Shown: one piece after another, positions 7,771 through 15,851 of the stretch
How positions within the stretch are numbered: position 1 is the stretch's first letter
Layout of the letters: each line of letters begins with the position of its first letter
Origin: an uncultured Christensenella sp.
GTDB lineage: Bacteria; Bacillota; Clostridia; Christensenellales; Borkfalkiaceae
Length of the DNA stretch: 64,000 nt
Assembly: GCA_910579525.1 (NCBI GenBank)
Contig: CAJTUK010000002.1
Span: 248,001-312,000, forward strand
Direction of reading: 5' to 3'
Position numbers and translations under genes: made by a program
Notes under the pieces: model-generated
Database searches by the model: none
Told to the model about the DNA's origin: nothing
The model's input: only the letters and a program-made list of their open reading frames with translations

Positions 7771-10013
7771 CGTTCAAAGCATGGGAAGGCTTTACCGAGG
7801 GCAAATGGTGCGGCGAGGTGGACGTAAGAGACTTTATTCAGCGCAATTACACGCCTTATGAGGGGGACGGTAAATTCCTTGCGCCCGCAACCGCGGCGAC
7901 ATTAAAGCTGTGGGGCGAAATATGCGAACTTTCAAAAAAGGAGCGCGAGGCGGGCGGCGTTTTAAAAGCCGACACGAAAACCGTTTCTACACTGCTTTCG
8001 CACGGCGCGGGGTATATAGATAAAAAACTCGAAAAAATAGTCGGATTGCAGACGGACGAGCCCTTTAAACGCGCGTTGCAGCCCTTCGGCGGCATAAAGA
8101 TGGCGGAACAGGCGTTAAATATGTACGGTTACGAGCTCGACCCCGAAGTTAAAAGGGTTTTCGGCAACTGGCGCAAGACGCACAACGACGGCGTTTACGA
8201 CGCTTACACTCCGGAGATGCGCCGCGCGCGCAAGGCGCACATATTAACCGGCTTGCCCGATACTTACGGCAGGGGCAGAATAGTCGGCGATTACCGCCGC
8301 GTAGCCCTTTACGGAGTTGACTTTTTAATAGCGCAAAAGGAACAGGACAAGCTGTTCATGGACGGCGACATGACTCCCGACAAGGTGCGCGACAGAGAGG
8401 AACTTTCCGAGCAGATTAAGGCGTTAAAGGCGCTTAAAGGGCTTGCGGGAATTTACGGTATGGATATTTCGCAACCCGCAGAAACCGCGCAGCAGGCTGT
8501 GCAGGCGCTCTACTTCGGCTACCTTGCCGCGGTAAAGGACCAGAACGGCGCGGCTATGTCCATAGGCAGAAACTCCACCTTCCTCGACATCTATATTTCG
8601 CGCGATCTCGAAAGAGGGATTATAACCGAGAAAGACGCGCAGGAACTTATAGACCACTTTGTAATGAAGTTGCGCATAGTTAAATTTATGCGCACAAAAG
8701 AATATAACGAACTCTTCTCCGGCGACCCTACGTGGGTAACCGAATCTATCGGCGGCATGGGCGTGGACGGCAGAACGCTGGTTACAAAAACTTCGTTCCG
8801 CATTTTACACACGCTTACCAATCTGGGACCCGCGCCCGAGCCCAACCTCACGGTTTTGTGGAGCAAGCGCCTGCCCGAAGGATTTAAAGAATTTTGCGCC
8901 GACCTTTCTATAAAAACTTCCGCAATACAGTATGAGAGCGACGACCTTATGCGCCCCGAACTCGGCGACGACTATTGCATAGCGTGCTGCGTGAGCGGTA
9001 TGCGCGTGGGCAAGGATATGCAGTTTTTCGGCGCGAGGGCTAACCTTGCAAAGTGCCTTTTATACGCAATAAACGGCGGTAGGGACGAGCTCATAAAAGA
9101 CAAAGACGGCAAGCCCATGCAGGTTTCGCCCGTATTCGAAAGCGTTGAAGGAGACGGCAAACTCGATTTCGAAGAGATAAAGCGCAAATATTCGCAGATG
9201 ATGGACTGGCTTGCGGGACTTTATGTGAATGTTTTGAACCTTATTCATTACATGCACGACAAATACAGTTACGAAGCTCTGGAAATGGCTCTGCACGACA
9301 CCGAAGTTCGCCGATTCTTTGCAACGGGCGTTGCGGGGCTGTCTTGCGCGGCGGATTCGCTTTCTGCAATTAAGTACGCAAGCGTTTACCCCGTGAGAAA
9401 CGCCGACGGGATTGTGACCGACTTTAAAATAGTTGGCGACTATCCCAAATACGGAAACAACGACGACCGCGCGGACGAGCTTGCAGTGTGGCTTGTAAAG
9501 ACCTTTATGAACAAGGTTAAAAGCCATTACACTTACCGCAAGAGCGTGCCCACGATGTCGATACTGACTATAACGAGCAACGTCGTCTACGGCAAAAACA
9601 CGGGCAACACCCCCGACGGAAGAAGAGCGGGGGAACCGCTTGCCCCCGGCGCAAACCCCATGCACGGGCGCGACTGCTGCGGCGCGCTCGCCTCGCTTGA
9701 AAGCGTTGCAAAACTCCCCTACGAGTACTCGCGCGACGGAATTTCGAACACGTTCTCCGTCACTCCCGAATCTCTGGGCAAAGAGGACAGGGTTAAAAAC
9801 CTTGTAAGCCTGTTGGACGGATACGTTGCGGACGGCGGCTATCACCTGAACGTAAACGTTTTCAACCGCGAAACTTTGCTCGACGCGCAGGCTCACCCCG
9901 AAAAATATCCCCAGCTCACGATACGCGTTTCGGGCTATGCGGTAAACTTCAACAAACTCACCCGCGAACAGCAGAACGACGTTATTTCGAGAACGATTCA
10001 CACGAGATTTTAA
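7767..10013 (+). CDS. pflB: Pyruvate formate-lyase (formate C-acetyltransferase)
   Basis: 748 residues, normal for PFL. The catalytic pair C407-C408 lies in A-C-C-V-S-G-M. The radical glycine G723 lies in R-V-S-G-Y-A-V-N-F near the C-terminus. It converts pyruvate and CoA to acetyl-CoA and formate in strict anaerobiosis. The adjacent cysteines and the length argue for true PFL, not a glycerol dehydratase-type relative. The ribosome binding site is GGAGG. It is second in the operon, under the ZTP riboswitch. Confidence 0.97.
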   Translation: MTFKAWEGFTEGKWCGEVDVRDFIQRNYTPYEGDGKFLAPATAATLKLWGEICELSKKEREAGGVLKADTKTVSTLLSHGAGYIDKKLEKIVGLQTDEPFKRALQPFGGIKMAEQALNMYGYELDPEVKRVFGNWRKTHNDGVYDAYTPEMRRARKAHILTGLPDTYGRGRIVGDYRRVALYGVDFLIAQKEQDKLFMDGDMTPDKVRDREELSEQIKALKALKGLAGIYGMDISQPAETAQQAVQALYFGYLAAVKDQNGAAMSIGRNSTFLDIYISRDLERGIITEKDAQELIDHFVMKLRIVKFMRTKEYNELFSGDPTWVTESIGGMGVDGRTLVTKTSFRILHTLTNLGPAPEPNLTVLWSKRLPEGFKEFCADLSIKTSAIQYESDDLMRPELGDDYCIACCVSGMRVGKDMQFFGARANLAKCLLYAINGGRDELIKDKDGKPMQVSPVFESVEGDGKLDFEEIKRKYSQMMDWLAGLYVNVLNLIHYMHDKYSYEALEMALHDTEVRRFFATGVAGLSCAADSLSAIKYASVYPVRNADGIVTDFKIVGDYPKYGNNDDRADELAVWLVKTFMNKVKSHYTYRKSVPTMSILTITSNVVYGKNTGNTPDGRRAGEPLAPGANPMHGRDCCGALASLESVAKLPYEYSRDGISNTFSVTPESLGKEDRVKNLVSLLDGYVADGGYHLNVNVFNRETLLDAQAHPEKYPQLTIRVSGYAVNFNKLTREQQNDVISRTIHTRF

Positions 10014-10018
10014 AATAG

Positions 10019-10049
10019 AAAAAGCCTCCTTAACGGGGAGGCTTTTTTT
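10019..10049. terminator. Bidirectional terminator between pflB and the small Cys-rich gene
   Basis: GCCTCC (10024-10029) pairs with GGAGGC (10037-10042) and is flanked by A-runs and T-runs, so it can act on both strands. The last codons of the minus-strand gene lie in it. Confidence 0.85.
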
Positions 10050-10290
10050 CATATTTTTCAACTATTGTTTTGAAATATTCGGCGACGGCTATAAGGTCTT
10101 CTAACCTTCTGACGGTGTCTCTTATAGTTTGTTCTCTTGTGTCAGGCGTTGCGCTGAAATTGTCGCATTTTTCTTTGTTTTTAACGGGTGCATATTTTTT
10201 ATTGCAGTAACCGTATTTTGTGGGCATAAACGAAAATCCGCCTTGTGTGTAAAGAAGTTTGTAAAATTTGCAATTTTTGCATGTTGTCAT
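10030..10290 (-). CDS. Small four-cysteine protein, XRE module 1
   Basis: 86 residues, not recognised by name. C4, C7, C29 and C42 could make one zinc site (C-K-N-C ... Y-G-Y-C ... E-K-C-D-N-F). The second half (about 50-80) is a charged predicted helix. There is no signal peptide or membrane segment. It is divergent from the XRE repressor gene at 10418. Its promoter is TTGACT (10384-10379), 17 bp, TACAAT (10361-10356), and the spacer is exactly the operator palindrome, so repression by the neighbour is likely. The ribosome binding site is GAGGA. Confidence 0.75.
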   Translation of the reverse strand: MTTCKNCKFYKLLYTQGGFSFMPTKYGYCNKKYAPVKNKEKCDNFSATPDTREQTIRDTVRRLEDLIAVAEYFKTIVEKYEKKPPR

Positions 10291-10355
10291 ATGTTTTTTC
10301 CTCTGTTGTTATGCGTTTATCGTTGTTTGAAAATTGTCTGCTGCTTTTTAAGTTA

Positions 10356-10384
10356 ATTGTATACGACAATTTGTCGTAAGTCAA
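10356..10384 (-). promoter_or_regulatory. Promoter of the Cys-rich gene with embedded operator
   Basis: On the minus strand: TTGACT (10384-10379), 17 bp, TACAAT (10361-10356). The 17-bp spacer (10362-10378) is the perfect palindrome TACGACAATTTGTCGTA. Confidence 0.8.
10362..10378. promoter_or_regulatory. Operator 1 of XRE module 1
   Basis: TACGACAA-T-TTGTCGTA: perfect 8-bp arms around a central base, centred at 10370. Confidence 0.8.
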
Positions 10385-10390
10385 GTATTT

Positions 10391-10407
10391 TACGACAATG
10401 TGTAGTA
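10391..10407. promoter_or_regulatory. Operator 2 of XRE module 1 (degenerate)
   Basis: TACGACAA-T-GTGTAGTA: same left arm as operator 1, imperfect right arm, centred 29 bp away. It overlaps the presumed -10 region of the repressor gene. Confidence 0.65.
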
Positions 10408-10417
10408 TTATTTTCAT

Positions 10418-10627
10418 ATGAATACGGTAGGGAGCGTTATTAAGGAAGAGCGCACACAAAGAAAATGGACGCAAAGCGAGCTTGCCGCTCGTATAGGCGT
10501 AACGCAGGATAGTATATCATTGTGGGAACAGGATAAAAGGGTGCCTGATACGCAGTATGTAATTTTATTATGTAAAGTTTTCGGTATTTCAGCCGATTAT
10601 CTTTTAGGACTTTTGGACAAACATTAA
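10418..10627 (+). CDS. Small XRE/Cro-type repressor, module 1
   Basis: 69 residues, essentially one helix-turn-helix domain: W-T-Q-S-E-L-A-A-R-I-G-V-T-Q-D-S-I-S-L-W-E-Q (about 19-40), then the common ending F-G-I-S-A-D-Y-L-L-G-L. It probably binds the two TACGACAA sites in the divergent promoter region and represses both genes. No Shine-Dalgarno is visible; TATTAT (10406-10411) lies six bases before the ATG, so the message may be leaderless, as in several phage repressors. It is followed by a very strong hairpin. Confidence 0.9.
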   Translation: MNTVGSVIKEERTQRKWTQSELAARIGVTQDSISLWEQDKRVPDTQYVILLCKVFGISADYLLGLLDKH

Positions 10628-10631
10628 AATT

Positions 10632-10675
10632 ACCCCGCCCCGCTTGCGATGCAAGCGGGGCGGGGTTTTATAATT
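10632..10675. terminator. Strong bidirectional terminator
   Basis: A 16-bp GC-rich stem (10632-10647 with 10651-10666, loop GAT) is followed by a T-rich stretch. It separates the XRE gene from the convergent amidase gene. Confidence 0.9.
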
Positions 10676-10684
10676 TTTTATAAT

Positions 10685-11374
10685 TCAGCAGTAATAAGAA
10701 ACGGCGCCCTTGAAAATCGCGTACGCTATCGCCTTTTGATATTCTTCGGTTATGAGCAGTTTTTCGTCTTCGGCGTTGGATAAAAAACCGCACTCTACTA
10801 TTACGGAGGGGTTAGACGTGCATTTGAGCATATAATAATCCCCCGCAAGCGCTTCATTGGGCTTGATTTTATCGTTTAAAGCGTTGAGTTGTTTTTGTAT
10901 GGTATTTGCAAGCGCTATACCGCATTCGCTCGATTTGTCGAAAAACACCGTTGAGCCGCGTTTTGACGGAATAGGGCAAAAATTCTGATGGACGGATATG
11001 ACCATATCGGCTTTGTTCTGTTCTATAATCTCTTTCCGCTTTTTCATGTCGCGCATTTTAAAGCCCTTGGTCGAAAGTCCGTAAAGCCCGCCGTTGTTTT
11101 TGCGGGTAAGCACTGCATTGAATCCCGCGTTGGCAAAGTATCCTTTAAGTTGCTTTGCTATGGCGAGGTTTATGTCGCTCTCTTTTATATCGGTTACTTT
11201 GCCGTGAACGCCCGCGTCGATACCGCCGTGACCCGCGTCGATGACGACGGTTTTTTGCATAACGGAAGAGGCGGGACTTGCCGCGATTCCGCAGAAAATT
11301 CCCAGCGCCGCGCCGCCTAAAAGCACCGCGGCAAGAGCTATGAAGATACTTTTTTTAAAAACTATTAATTTCAC
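10685..11374 (-). CDS. cwlD: N-acetylmuramoyl-L-alanine amidase, CwlD type
   Basis: 229 residues. An N-terminal hydrophobic segment (about 7-33) is a signal or anchor. The Amidase_3 domain follows with zinc ligands in D-A-G-H-G-G, the glutamate of I-K-E-S-D-I-N, and S-V-H-Q-N. The late V-E-C-G-F-L-S-N carries the catalytic Glu. It cleaves the amide between MurNAc and L-Ala. In sporeformers CwlD helps make muramic-delta-lactam in spore cortex; size and form fit CwlD, but another cell-wall amidase is possible. The start is GTG with no clear Shine-Dalgarno. Confidence 0.85.
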   Translation of the reverse strand: MKLIVFKKSIFIALAAVLLGGAALGIFCGIAASPASSVMQKTVVIDAGHGGIDAGVHGKVTDIKESDINLAIAKQLKGYFANAGFNAVLTRKNNGGLYGLSTKGFKMRDMKKRKEIIEQNKADMVISVHQNFCPIPSKRGSTVFFDKSSECGIALANTIQKQLNALNDKIKPNEALAGDYYMLKCTSNPSVIVECGFLSNAEDEKLLITEEYQKAIAYAIFKGAVSYYC

Positions 11375-11393
11375 GCTATATACTATGGAATAA

Positions 11394-11422
11394 TTGCATT
11401 TTTTATGATTTAATGGTATAAT
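11394..11422 (+). promoter_or_regulatory. Promoter of the mrnC-rlmB-sigH-dnaX operon
   Basis: TTGCAT (11394-11399), 17 bp, TATAAT (11417-11422). The ATG of mrnC is 27 bases downstream. Confidence 0.75.
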
Positions 11423-11449
11423 AAACCCGAATATTTAAAGAGTTTTTTT

Positions 11450-11842
11450 ATGTTTAAATTACTTTCTACCGTTACGGAGCAGGAAGCGAGAAACGTAAGC
11501 CCCGTAACGCTCGCGTTTGTGGGCGACGCCGTTTACACGCTTTATGTCCGCGAAAAACTTGTTTTAAATCACGACTATTCCACCGGTACGCTGCAAAAAC
11601 TTTCTTCCGAGTCTGTTTCCGCGCACGGGCAAAACGCTTTGCTTGAAAAAATTTTGCCGCGGTTGACAGAGAACGAGACGGCTGTTTTCAAACGCGGGCG
11701 CAACGCCAAAAAACCCACGCGTTCGAAGAGTGCGAGCGTTGCCGAGTATAACAACTCGACGGGATTCGAAGCGCTTTTGGGCTATTTGTACCTTACGGGC
11801 AACTATTCGAGAATAGAAGAACTTTTAGACGGTGAGCTATGA
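11450..11842 (+). CDS. mrnC: Mini-ribonuclease III
   Basis: 130 residues, a lone RNase III catalytic domain without a dsRNA-binding domain. L-A-F-V-G-D-A-V-Y is the acidic RNase III signature, and Y-N-N-S-T-G-F-E-A-L-L-G-Y-L-Y carries the second catalytic acid. It matures the 3' and 5' ends of 23S rRNA. It overlaps rlmB by four bases; this order is conserved in Firmicutes. Confidence 0.95.
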   Translation: MFKLLSTVTEQEARNVSPVTLAFVGDAVYTLYVREKLVLNHDYSTGTLQKLSSESVSAHGQNALLEKILPRLTENETAVFKRGRNAKKPTRSKSASVAEYNNSTGFEALLGYLYLTGNYSRIEELLDGEL

Positions 11843-12543
11843 AAACCGAAGGAAGAAACGCGGTTTCCGAACTTTTGAAATCGGATAAAAACGTCGATAA
11901 AATACTTATGGTAAAAAATCCGCAGGGCAGTTTGAACGCTATTTTTGCCGAGGCGAGAAAGCGCGGCGCGCGGGTGCAGTTTGTGGATAAAAAGGTGCTC
12001 GATAAAGAGAGCGAAGAGGGCAGGCACCAGGGCGTTATTGCCTTTACCACCGACTATTCGTATGCGGAGCTTGAGGATATTATCGTGAGCGGTAAAGACA
12101 AATCGCTGGTGGTGCTCTGTTGCGGCATAGAGGACGTGCATAATCTGGGCTCGATAATCCGAGTGTGCGAGTGCGCGGGCGCGGACGGGGTTATTATCCC
12201 CGCAAACCGTTCGGCAAGCGTTACGGAGGCGGTAATACGCATATCGGCGGGCGCGGCGGAGCATATAAAGGTGGCTAAAGTTTCCTCTTTGAACGGCGCG
12301 ATAGACGAACTGAAAAAGGCGGGTTATTGGGTTTATGCCCTCGAAGCCGACGGCGAAGAAATTTATAAAACGGCGTTTGCGGACAAAACCGCCCTCGTAA
12401 TAGGGGGGGAGGACAGCGGCGTTAAACGGCTCACTCGCGAAAAGTGCGACGCGTGCGTATCCATTCCGTTGCGCGGCAAGGTTAATTCGCTCAACGCGTC
12501 GGTTGCGCTGGGAATAGCCGTATACGAAGTGATTAAAAGATGA
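11839..12543 (+). CDS. rlmB: 23S rRNA (guanosine-2'-O-)-methyltransferase, SpoU/TrmH family
   Basis: 234 residues. A short substrate-binding N-terminal domain (G-R-N-A-V-S-E-L-L) precedes the trefoil-knot SPOUT domain. Motif 1 is D-V-H-N-L-G-S-I-I-R, motif 2 is L-V-I-G-G-E-D-S-G-V, and motif 3 is I-P-L-R-G-K-V-N-S-L-N-A-S-V-A. It methylates 23S rRNA ribose using SAM. It overlaps mrnC and sigH by four bases each (ATGA). Confidence 0.94.
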   Translation: MKTEGRNAVSELLKSDKNVDKILMVKNPQGSLNAIFAEARKRGARVQFVDKKVLDKESEEGRHQGVIAFTTDYSYAELEDIIVSGKDKSLVVLCCGIEDVHNLGSIIRVCECAGADGVIIPANRSASVTEAVIRISAGAAEHIKVAKVSSLNGAIDELKKAGYWVYALEADGEEIYKTAFADKTALVIGGEDSGVKRLTREKCDACVSIPLRGKVNSLNASVALGIAVYEVIKR

Positions 12544-13088
12544 CCGAAGAAGAAAAAATAGTTTTTGCGCGGACGGATAAAACCGCCCTTGACGAATTGC
12601 TGAAAAAGTATACGCCGCTCGTTAAATCGGTGTGCGCACGATTTTTTTTGCACGGCGGCGAGCCCGAGGACCTCGAACAGGAAGGCATGGTCGGGCTTTA
12701 TTCCGCTATAAACACATACGCTTCGGGCGGGGCGAATTTTTCGACTTACGCATACGTTTGCGTGCGTAACGCCGTGGTGAGCGCGGTTAAAAAGAGCGTG
12801 GGGGCGAAACAGTCGGCTTTGAACGACTTCGTGCCCATAGTGGAAGTGGGGGAAGCGTATTTCGAAACCCCCGAGGACGAGCTGATTAAAAGGGAGAACA
12901 AGCGCGAATTTTTGCAGAAAATTGCAAAAGAACTTTCTTCGCTCGAATTCAAAACTACCGAGATGCGTCTCGAAGGAATGAGCGCGGGCGAAATAGCGCG
13001 CTCGCTCGACAAGCCGTTAAAGAGCGTTACTAACGCGCTTGCGCGCGCAAAAGTCAAATTGGAAAAACTTTATAAAGAGGAGAAATAG
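12540..13088 (+). CDS. sigH: RNA polymerase sigma factor, SigH (Spo0H) type
   Basis: 182 residues. Region 2 includes E-D-L-E-Q-E-G-M-V-G-L-Y-S-A-I (core binding) and F-S-T-Y-A-Y-V-C-V-R-N-A-V (-10 recognition). Region 4 ends with S-A-G-E-I-A-R-S-L-D-K-P-L-K-S-V-T-N-A-L-A-R-A-K. Length and position behind mrnC-rlmB match SigH, which drives early sporulation genes in Bacillus and Clostridia. It is shorter than the roughly 215-residue family norm, so another transition-phase sigma is possible. The stop is directly followed by the dnaX start. Confidence 0.88.
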   Translation: MTEEEKIVFARTDKTALDELLKKYTPLVKSVCARFFLHGGEPEDLEQEGMVGLYSAINTYASGGANFSTYAYVCVRNAVVSAVKKSVGAKQSALNDFVPIVEVGEAYFETPEDELIKRENKREFLQKIAKELSSLEFKTTEMRLEGMSAGEIARSLDKPLKSVTNALARAKVKLEKLYKEEK

Positions 13089-14777
13089 ATGGCTTACCTC
13101 GCGTTTTACCGAATGTTCCGACCCTCGTGTTTCGACGAAGTAGTGCGGCAGGAGCATATAGTAAGAATATTGAAAAACCAGATAGCGGACGACAAGGTCG
13201 GGCACGCGTATCTTTTTTGCGGCCCTCGCGGAACGGGTAAGACCACGCTTGCCAAAATTTTCGCAAGGGCGATTAACTGCGAAAACCCCGTTAACTCCTC
13301 GCCCTGCGGCAAGTGCCCTACGTGCCGCGCTCTTGCGGACGGCGCAAATCTCGATATTTCGGAAATAGACGCGGCGTCAAACAACGGCGTCGACGAGATG
13401 CGCGACCTGCGCGAAAAAGTGCAGTATCCTCCGGTTGCGGGCAAATATAAAGTCTACATTATAGACGAGGTGCATATGCTAACGCAGTCGGCGTTTAACG
13501 CGGTTTTGAAAACGCTCGAAGAGCCGCCACGCCACGCCGTTTTTATACTCGCCACAACCGAACCGCAGAAGATACCCGCTACGATTTTATCGCGCTGTAT
13601 GCGCTTCGATTTTAAACTTTTGCCCCAGAAAGACCTTGAAAGTCTTATAAAATCCGTATTGGAAAAGACGGGCAAAGAATATGAAGAAAGCGCCGTTTCG
13701 GCAATCGCCAGAGCCGGTGCGGGGAGCGCGAGAGACAGCCTTTCGATAGCCGATATGTGCGCCTCGTATTCCCGCGGCAAACTCACGTTTGCAGACGTAA
13801 ACGCCGTGTTGGGCAATGCGGAATGGGCGAAAGTGGCGCATATATGCGGGGCAATTTTAAAAGAGGACGTCTCCGGAGCGGTTACCGCGCTTGAAGAAAT
13901 ACTTTCCACCGGCAAGGGCGTGGGTGTTCTTATTAAGGATATGCTATCCTTTTTAAACGACTGTACGGTGGTAAAAGTATGCAAAAACGCGCGGGAAATA
14001 ATAAATTTGCCCGATGAAACTTATAATTTGATAGAAGAAACGGCTAAATCTTGCGACGGGCACAAACTTTTGAGGGTTACGGAAATACTCTCCAAAGCGG
14101 AAACCGATATGCGCTATTCAACGAGCGGCAGAATTACTTTGGAAACAGCCGTTTACAAGGCTTCGATGCCGCAAGCAGACTATAATCTGGACGCGCTAAT
14201 CGGTAAAATTAACGAGCTTGAACGCAGGATATCAGGGGGTCTGCCGCAGATTAAGCGCGGAGAAACGCCCATAATAAAGGCGCGTTCGGCGGAGGAAAAA
14301 TCCGCCGTAACTCCCGCGGTCGAAAGGCCCGCGCAAAGGGTAATTTTGCAGGAGGACGAGCCGAGCCCCTTCGATGCGCCGGTGCGGAAAGAACAACCCG
14401 TTCAGCCCGCGCTTTTCGATAATTACGCCGTAAAGCCCGCGGGTGCGGAGGCGAACTCGCCCACGGATAAAAAGAGTGTTTTCGCAAAGTTTTTGAAGAG
14501 CCTGCGTACTACGCACAAAAACGCGGTTCTGTTCACCTTGTGTATGGATCTCGAGCATACGTTCGAGGGTGAAAAGTTAGTTTTGATTACGGAGAGTAAC
14601 GCGGTGTTCAAATCTTTGACGCGCTCGGACAACGCCGCGTTTATAAGCGGAATTTTCGCGGAGCTGGGCGTTGAGAGCCACGAAGTGCGCTTTAAAGAAA
14701 AGGGCGAAAGCAATTTCGACAGAGCGCTGCGCGAACTCAAAGAAAACTTCGACGGAACAGACGTAAAATTAAAATAA
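13089..14777 (+). CDS. dnaX: DNA polymerase III subunits gamma/tau
   Basis: 562 residues. Walker A is G-P-R-G-T-G-K-T and Walker B is I-I-D-E-V-H-M-L. A zinc module has C-E-N-P ... C-G-K-C-P-T-C, and the SRC motif is I-L-S-R-C-M-R-F. The AAA+ and collar domains fill about 1-370. Then comes a Pro/Glu-rich linker and a short C-terminal domain. It is the clamp-loader ATPase of the replisome. I did not find a slippery A-run that would make a gamma form by frameshifting. ATG directly follows the sigH stop. Confidence 0.96.
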   Translation: MAYLAFYRMFRPSCFDEVVRQEHIVRILKNQIADDKVGHAYLFCGPRGTGKTTLAKIFARAINCENPVNSSPCGKCPTCRALADGANLDISEIDAASNNGVDEMRDLREKVQYPPVAGKYKVYIIDEVHMLTQSAFNAVLKTLEEPPRHAVFILATTEPQKIPATILSRCMRFDFKLLPQKDLESLIKSVLEKTGKEYEESAVSAIARAGAGSARDSLSIADMCASYSRGKLTFADVNAVLGNAEWAKVAHICGAILKEDVSGAVTALEEILSTGKGVGVLIKDMLSFLNDCTVVKVCKNAREIINLPDETYNLIEETAKSCDGHKLLRVTEILSKAETDMRYSTSGRITLETAVYKASMPQADYNLDALIGKINELERRISGGLPQIKRGETPIIKARSAEEKSAVTPAVERPAQRVILQEDEPSPFDAPVRKEQPVQPALFDNYAVKPAGAEANSPTDKKSVFAKFLKSLRTTHKNAVLFTLCMDLEHTFEGEKLVLITESNAVFKSLTRSDNAAFISGIFAELGVESHEVRFKEKGESNFDRALRELKENFDGTDVKLK

Positions 14778-14795
14778 ACGGATAAGGAGCAAAAT

Positions 14796-15155
14796 ATGGC
14801 AGGATTCAAAGGCGGTATGGGCAATATGCAGAACATTATGCGCGAAGCCCAGAAAATGCAGGAACAGATGCAGGAAGCGGATAAGGAGCTGGAAGAGCTG
14901 GAAGTGGTAGGGCTTTCCGGCGGCGGCGAAGAGGGCGACGAAACCGTTGTAGTCTATATGAACGGCAAAAAAATAATCAACGGAATAGAGTTCGGCAGCA
15001 AGCTCTCGCAAATTGTTGACATTACCGACGAGGACGACGTGGAAATGCTCGAAGACCTGATTATGGCGGCGATAAACGACGGATATAAAAAGGCGGACGC
15101 CGTTTACGAAGAGAAGATGGGGCCGTTCGGCAAGGCGGGCAAAGGATTGTTTTAA
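14796..15155 (+). CDS. YbaB/EbfC nucleoid-associated protein
   Basis: 119 residues. It starts with a Gly/Met-rich segment (M-A-G-F-K-G-G-M-G-N-M), then an amphipathic helix (I-M-R-E-A-Q-K-M-Q-E-Q-M-Q-E). The beta core contains V-V-G-L-S-G-G-G-E-E-G and the closing helix A-A-I-N-D-G-Y-K-K-A. It forms DNA-binding dimers. The dnaX-ybaB-recR order is conserved widely. The ribosome binding site is AAGGAG. Confidence 0.94.
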   Translation: MAGFKGGMGNMQNIMREAQKMQEQMQEADKELEELEVVGLSGGGEEGDETVVVYMNGKKIINGIEFGSKLSQIVDITDEDDVEMLEDLIMAAINDGYKKADAVYEEKMGPFGKAGKGLF

Positions 15156-15234
15156 AACGCAGACGGGCGTGGTTGCGCATAGTATGTTTCTCCGCGCTTA
15201 ATTTGCTTTTTCGATATTTGAAAGGTACTTATTT

Positions 15235-15825
15235 ATGGACGTTTTTATAGAGCCGATAGGCAGACTTATAAACGAGTTTTCAAAACTTCCCGGCGTGGGT
15301 AAAAAGACCGCACAGCGCTACGCCTATAAAATTATAGGTATGACCGACGCGGAAGCGAAAGAATTTGCCGAGGCAGTTTTGAACTGCAAATCCCGCGTAA
15401 AATACTGCAAGGTGTGCGGCAACTTTTCCGAAGACGAGACCTGCCCTATATGTAAGAAAAGGGCGGCTACGTCCATTTGCGTGGTGAAGGAGCCCAAAGA
15501 CGTTATAGCAATGGAAAAGTTGCACGAGTTTAACGGCGTTTATCACGTTTTGCACGGGGTTATAAGCCCAATGGACGGGGTAGGTCCAAACGATATAAGA
15601 ATAAAAGAACTGCTCGCCCGCATAGACGGAAACGTCGCCGAAGTTATAATGGCGACAAATCCCGACGTCGAGGGCGAAGCCACGGCAATGTATATAGCCA
15701 AACTTTTAAAACCTTTGGGCGTGAACGTAACCCGCCTTGCGCACGGCATACCCGTGGGGGGCGAGCTGGAGTACACCGACGAGGTTACTCTTTCACGCGC
15801 GTTTACCGAAAGGAAAACAATTTAA
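15235..15825 (+). CDS. recR: Recombination mediator RecR
   Basis: 196 residues, the usual length. A helix-hairpin-helix is at F-S-K-L-P-G-V-G-K-K-T-A-Q-R-Y. The C4 zinc finger is C-K-V-C-G-N-F ... C-P-I-C. The Toprim domain has C-V-V-K-E-P-K-D and the ending A-H-G-I-P-V-G-G-E-L-E-Y-T-D-E-V-T-L. With RecO/RecF it loads RecA on gaps. The ribosome binding site is AAAGG. Confidence 0.97.
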   Translation: MDVFIEPIGRLINEFSKLPGVGKKTAQRYAYKIIGMTDAEAKEFAEAVLNCKSRVKYCKVCGNFSEDETCPICKKRAATSICVVKEPKDVIAMEKLHEFNGVYHVLHGVISPMDGVGPNDIRIKELLARIDGNVAEVIMATNPDVEGEATAMYIAKLLKPLGVNVTRLAHGIPVGGELEYTDEVTLSRAFTERKTI

Positions 15826-15851
15826 ACTTTTAACGTTTCGGAGGTGTCTAT

